This document shows positions 61,901 to 64,000 of a DNA stretch of 64,000 nucleotides, piece by piece. Position 1 is the stretch's first letter. Every line of letters begins with the position of its first letter. Below the pieces are notes generated by a model that did not search any database, was not told where the DNA came from, and saw nothing but the letters and a program-made list of their open reading frames with translations. Position numbers and translations under genes: made by a program. Origin of the DNA: Chitinophagaceae bacterium UBA1946 (lineage in GTDB: Bacteria; Bacteroidota; Bacteroidia; Chitinophagales; Chitinophagaceae); contig DDEU01000036.1 of assembly GCA_002336815.1 (NCBI GenBank), positions 1-64,000 on the forward strand, read 5' to 3'.

Positions 61901-62056
61901 CATCATAAAAGTGTAGGACTCAGTATTACAATAGACCGGCTGCGGATATTGAACGAAGAATCGTACAATGAAAACAGTGTGCAGATAACCGATCTTTATG
62001 ACGCAAACAATCAACCCTGCGGAACAAGGGTAACAGTGAAAATAAAAGCACATTAA
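58934..62056 (+). CDS. LytS-type sensor histidine kinase with two-component regulator propeller
   Basis: 1040 residues with a signal peptide (VLFSALLMPVLLHAQ). Reg_prop repeats form a double seven-bladed periplasmic propeller (GLTNNNCTAIAEDRQGFIWI, LVSNDIQAIHCDSRGRLWIC, AEDAEHNLWLASAAGVFVFN). A Y_Y_Y domain (residues about 690-785) and one membrane helix (about 793-813, FRILCVLAIAAIISAFVKW) follow. The kinase is of the LytS/YehU class: the phosphoacceptor is His843 in MNPHFIFNSLNSIENF, and the ATP-binding part has VQPFVENAIEHGLSHS and TIEDNGIGRQRS. It reads an outside signal, possibly a glycan or the exported proteins upstream. Its stop overlaps the LytTR regulator gene. Confidence 0.93.
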   Translation: MRNQVQAFFTVLFSALLMPVLLHAQNFPSLQFSHLGTKDGLTNNNCTAIAEDRQGFIWIGTSNGLNRYDGYRFQHYYHNSDKNSLVSNDIQAIHCDSRGRLWICTSDGVSCFIPGNNRFINYAKQFQPPHQLKNNSSVRIYEDEQHNIWLCNQLDVIYKINDAMEAVPLKIDIAPFPFFQEMKFGYDNIFRDNSGNEWAFTSGRLYRLNKQTKQPAETIDLSALLHTNIIKMMQDEKGGYLLGTWGAGVWDFDPSTHSAMPVTPLPKRIINDLTRWSYEKKSWLLCLEVNWGVYLLDQTTNATKHYGVTAADPSSLQGTDFHQVFSDSKKNTWICSNAGINLLTMAQHAVEVIPVTDPGTTNYSSYKSGPVFSYFEADSSIWMSKRYVSTFEFDEQFAVKNYYSSLYPLSATKTNTGGYAYYFYKKEDDLYISTDSGLVILNQAKKTTAAYNAPQLKGPAQLRTIIPFGENELLIRSFSDGLFVFNTTEKKFTHQFSNRDICSTCTALKLTYLFRSTGNEIYVCAAGQYQNFLRYNVLTNSFVPVVIANGSQYPLQAADIFGVAEDAEHNLWLASAAGVFVFNPASGNILKRLPEKKEMGSLFRLCFDDAGNLWGNSVSGIWCYTKQSGRWIGFNNDDGLPGSNFEGIITKRPNGDIVAGLEGAIAIFHPGQLFGHNSEPPVVITEASAGDSLVSFPLVSGQEKKLLLQPGQNSFVVDFAILNYINPASSRYYYKLAPLMKEFQLNSNGHINFNGLAPGTYTLYVKGGNKTGIIFSQQDTLSISVLPFWYQSGWFRILCVLAIAAIISAFVKWRIMAVKRQALLKQQIAETEMQALRAQMNPHFIFNSLNSIENFMMQNEKRLASDYLNKFSRLIRSILDSSRNEMVPVAKDMEALQWYVDLQQLRLNNKFVYLTNVEPLLLQGDFKVPSLLVQPFVENAIEHGLSHSDQTDLYLKVTAVLNNEHIVYTIEDNGIGRQRSAAYNLQNKPHHKSVGLSITIDRLRILNEESYNENSVQITDLYDANNQPCGTRVTVKIKAH

Positions 62057-62805
62057 TGGAAAAGATCAGCGCCATACTGGTAGACGATGAACTGAGCAGC
62101 CTGCAAAACCTGCAACAGAAGCTGGAATCATTTTGCCCCGAAGTTCAATTGGTTGCCATGACACAAAAGCCGGAAGAGGCTTTGTTGCTGATTCAGCAAC
62201 ATAAACCGGATGTGATCTTTTTGGATATTGAAATGCCCCGTATGAATGGGTTTCGCATGCTGGACGAATTAGATGCGTATGATTTTGAAATTATTTTTAC
62301 AACAGCCTATCATCATTATGCCATTGATGCCATCCGCATGAGTGCATTTGATTACCTGATGAAGCCCATTGCCATTGCCGACCTGCAGAACGCCGTACAA
62401 AGACTTGCCCAGGCTAAGCAAACCCATACAAAAGAAAAGATTGACATCCTCAAAAATTCATTACAGGACAAAAAAAGCCAGGAGGATAAAATTGCCATTC
62501 CCACCTATGAAGGCATTGAGTTTATTGCGATCAAGAACATACTGCACATCGAAAGCAGTTCCAACTACAGCAAACTTTATTTACACGACAATAAAGTAAT
62601 CACAGTGACAAAACTGCTGAAAGATTTTGAAGACATGCTGCTCCCCTACCGCTTTTACCGCATCCACAATTCACACCTCATCAATCTCAATTATATTCAT
62701 AAATACCTGAAAGCAGATGGAGGCCAGGTAATGATGCAGGACGGAACTGTGATAGATGTGGCCAGGAGAAAGAAGGAAGAATTTTTAAAATTATTAACCG
62801 GTTAG
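62056..62805 (+). CDS. LytTR-family response regulator
   Basis: 249 residues. The receiver domain (1-120) has ILVDDELSSLQNLQQ, the phosphorylated Asp57 in VIFLDIEMPRMNGF, IFTTAYHHYAIDAI and YLMKPI. The LytTR DNA-binding domain (about 145-245) has IPTYEGIEFIAIKNILHIES, NYSKLYLHDNKVI, FYRIHNSHLINLNYIHKYLK and VARRKKEEF. It is coupled to the kinase gene by a TAATG overlap (62054-62058) and is its cognate regulator. A natural target is the run of secreted-protein genes upstream, but no LytTR site was identified. Confidence 0.95.
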   Translation: MEKISAILVDDELSSLQNLQQKLESFCPEVQLVAMTQKPEEALLLIQQHKPDVIFLDIEMPRMNGFRMLDELDAYDFEIIFTTAYHHYAIDAIRMSAFDYLMKPIAIADLQNAVQRLAQAKQTHTKEKIDILKNSLQDKKSQEDKIAIPTYEGIEFIAIKNILHIESSSNYSKLYLHDNKVITVTKLLKDFEDMLLPYRFYRIHNSHLINLNYIHKYLKADGGQVMMQDGTVIDVARRKKEEFLKLLTG

Positions 62806-62846
62806 TGGAAACAGGTTGGGAATTATTGGAAAAGCAAAAGGCAACA

Positions 62847-62932
62847 TTCAAAAATCAAAATCGGGCTCGGGTAACTGCCAAATCTTTTTTATGTGCATAC
62901 TCCCTTTTTACTTTTGAATTTTCATTTTTTAC
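62847..62932. repeat. Inverted pair of T-rich/A-rich 7-base repeats between convergent genes
   Basis: Four heptamers TTTTTAC, TTTTGAA, TTTTCAT, TTTTTAC occupy 62905-62932. Opposing TTCAAAA and ATCAAAA units lie at 62847-62860, so the pair can form a loose hairpin. TTTTTAC is the same unit as the one inside the signal peptide at 35698-35725. It may serve as a terminator for the LytTR and lrp genes. Confidence 0.6.
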
Positions 62933-62933
62933 T

Positions 62934-63434
62934 TTAGTACACTAGCTGGTGCGTTTGCTTAATGATCCCGATCACAAACACACTTTGCACATGGCCCATG
63001 TTTTCAACCTGGCTTAATTTATTTACATGAAAATCGTGGTAAGCATTCATATCCTCAGAAACCACTTTGAGCATAAAATCAAATTCGCCTGAGATATTAT
63101 AGCATTCTATCACCTCCGTCATCGCATTGATGGCTTTGATGAATTTGGTGCCGGCGGTTTTGTTGTGCTCCTTTAAGGATACATAACAAATGGCGATCAA
63201 TCCCTTTTTTACCTTGGTATGATCTACGAGTGTAGCGTACTGTTTTATCACGCCACTTGATTCCAGCCGTTTAATACGTTCATGTACCGGCGTGGTACTC
63301 AGGTGAACTTTATCTGCAATTTCTTTCACCGTCATCCTTGCATTTTGTTGCAATAAAGCCAGTATGGCCAGGTCTTTCGCATCAAGCGAAAGATGGGCAG
63401 TAGCGGTTTGTTCTGTTTTAGCAGGTGTTGACAT
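62934..63434 (-). CDS. Lrp/AsnC-family transcriptional regulator
   Basis: 166 residues. The N-terminal winged helix-turn-helix is DAKDLAILALLQQNARMTVK, EIADKVHLSTTPVHERIKRL then ESSGVIKQYATLVDH. The C-terminal RAM effector-binding domain is LIAICYVSLKEHNKT to FVIGIIKQTHQLVY with the usual ECYNISGEFDFMLKVV. Such regulators sense amino acids as dimers or octamers. It diverges from ahcY; the 118-base gap contains a palindrome and two -7 boxes, so it probably controls itself and ahcY, linking methyl-cycle flux to an amino acid such as methionine. The ligand is inferred. Confidence 0.93.
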   Translation of the reverse strand: MSTPAKTEQTATAHLSLDAKDLAILALLQQNARMTVKEIADKVHLSTTPVHERIKRLESSGVIKQYATLVDHTKVKKGLIAICYVSLKEHNKTAGTKFIKAINAMTEVIECYNISGEFDFMLKVVSEDMNAYHDFHVNKLSQVENMGHVQSVFVIGIIKQTHQLVY

Positions 63435-63484
63435 CTCTAAAAAGGATTTTATACTATTAATATTCGATACACAGAATTATCTAC

Positions 63485-63492
63485 CAAATTTA
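63485..63492 (-). promoter_or_regulatory. lrp promoter -7 box (TAAATTTG)
   Basis: Minus-strand TAAATTTG (plus-strand CAAATTTA) matches TAnnTTTG; predicted start near 63478, about 44 bases before the lrp ATG. Confidence 0.5.
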
Positions 63493-63502
63493 GTCAAATC
63501 CT

Positions 63503-63517
63503 TAGAATATTATTCTA
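63503..63517. promoter_or_regulatory. Candidate Lrp/AsnC operator (TAGAATATTATTCTA)
   Basis: A perfect 15-base palindrome (6-bp arms, 3-base centre) lies between the divergent -7 boxes of lrp and ahcY, overlapping both -33 regions. AT-rich palindromes of this size are typical Lrp/AsnC sites. Confidence 0.6.
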
Positions 63518-63524
63518 TGAACTG

Positions 63525-63532
63525 TAAATTTG
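63525..63532 (+). promoter_or_regulatory. ahcY promoter -7 box (TAAATTTG)
   Basis: TAAATTTG matches TAnnTTTG and is identical to the box for lrp on the other strand. Predicted start near 63539 gives a leader of about 14 bases. Confidence 0.5.
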
Positions 63533-63552
63533 CTGTCTAAACAAAAACAAAT

Positions 63553-64000
63553 ATGTCAACTATCACTAATTCCTCCATTGATTTCAGCCTTAAATACAAA
63601 GTGGCTGACATGAGCCTTGCCGAATGGGGCCGCAAAGAAATTAAATTGGCCGAAGCAGAAATGCCAGGTCTGATGTCTATCCGTGAAGAATTTGGTCCTA
63701 GCCAACCGTTGAAAGGTGCAAGAATTGCAGGTTGCCTGCACATGACCATTCAAACTGCGGTATTGATCGAAACACTCATCGCTTTGGGCGCTGAAGTAAA
63801 GTGGAGTTCCTGCAATATCTTCTCTACACAAGACCAGGCTGCTGCTGCCATCGCTGCTGCAGGTATTGGTGTATATGCCTGGAAAGGACAAACACAGGCA
63901 GAAGCTGACTGGTGTATTGAACAAACCCTGTTCTTTGGCGGAGCAGACAAGCCATTGAATATGATCCTGGATGATGGTGGTGATTTGACCAACATCGTAT
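63553..64000 (+). CDS. ahcY: S-adenosylhomocysteinase, N-terminal part (cut by window end)
   Basis: The first 149 residues are present. The family start is clear: DFSLKYKVADMSLAEWGRKE, IKLAEAEMPGLMSIREEF, LKGARIAGCLHMTIQTAVLI, ETLIALGAEVKWSSCNIFST, QDQAAAAIAAAGIGVYAWKG and LNMILDDGGDLTNIV. The enzyme is a cytoplasmic NAD-dependent homotetramer that splits S-adenosylhomocysteine into adenosine and homocysteine, removing a strong inhibitor of methyltransferases. The ATG at 63553 follows a short leader from a divergent promoter shared with the Lrp-type regulator. The NAD-binding domain lies beyond the window. Confidence 0.97.
   Translation, partial: MSTITNSSIDFSLKYKVADMSLAEWGRKEIKLAEAEMPGLMSIREEFGPSQPLKGARIAGCLHMTIQTAVLIETLIALGAEVKWSSCNIFSTQDQAAAAIAAAGIGVYAWKGQTQAEADWCIEQTLFFGGADKPLNMILDDGGDLTNIV

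Overview
The window looks like chromosome of a member of the Bacteroidetes, most likely family Chitinophagaceae. The evidence is a type IX secretion (T9SS) C-terminal sorting domain on a giant surface protein, many short signal peptides ending in A-Q, several lipoproteins, -7 promoter boxes of the Bacteroidetes type TAnnTTTG in front of at least ten genes, a LytS/LytTR two-component pair with a Reg_prop sensor, and Bacteroidetes-type S74/tail-fibre-like secreted proteins. No rRNA, tRNA, CRISPR array, complete insertion sequence or prophage was found. Genus-level placement is not possible from this sequence alone.

Layout. 1-6.2 kb: housekeeping and small genes (hutH, a LURP-one-related protein, tcdA, a YCF48-like propeller, a DUF486 membrane protein, a membrane-anchored coiled-coil protein). 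6.2-13.4 kb: a divergent polysaccharide locus with a double GH26-like membrane-anchored protein on one strand, and on the other a GH2/GH5-like lipoprotein overlapping a 1224-residue cellulose-synthase-like GT2 whose C-terminal half carries two further glycosidase-like domains. 13.5-23.3 kb: small envelope proteins, a short protein with a possible exosortase-type C-terminus and a 2.4-thousand-residue T9SS adhesin-like protein. 23.3-25.6 kb: gene-poor, decayed DNA with an XRE-regulator pseudogene and a perfect palindrome. 25.6-29 kb: two alpha/beta hydrolases, the second translationally coupled to an ECF sigma factor and a membrane protein that may be its anti-sigma factor.

29.7-47.2 kb: secreted VCBS, PKD and lysyl-oxidase-like proteins that share a C-terminal W-x-N-P-A-N-W module, interspersed with ordinary metabolic and transport genes (ornithine aminotransferase, VIT/CCC1 transporter, ABC transporter, CDF transporter, TPMT-like methyltransferase, EamA transporter, cupin, EthD lipoprotein, pentapeptide protein). 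47.5-51.4 kb: valS and small genes. 51.5-62.8 kb: a run of secreted tail-fibre-like/S74 proteins, a BNR propeller protein and a lipoprotein, leading into a LytS-type sensor kinase and LytTR regulator. 62.9-64 kb: an Lrp/AsnC regulator divergent from ahcY (S-adenosylhomocysteinase, cut by the window end), with a palindrome placed symmetrically between two identical -7 boxes.

The most unusual signals are (1) the glycosyltransferase-glycosidase fusion locus, (2) tandem 7-base repeat arrays that recur in intergenic DNA and also lie inside coding sequence, twice in frame in valS and once forming a signal peptide, and (3) a hairpin repeat family at 46.5 kb with a compensatory base-pair change. All functional calls rest on reading motifs by eye; no database search was run.
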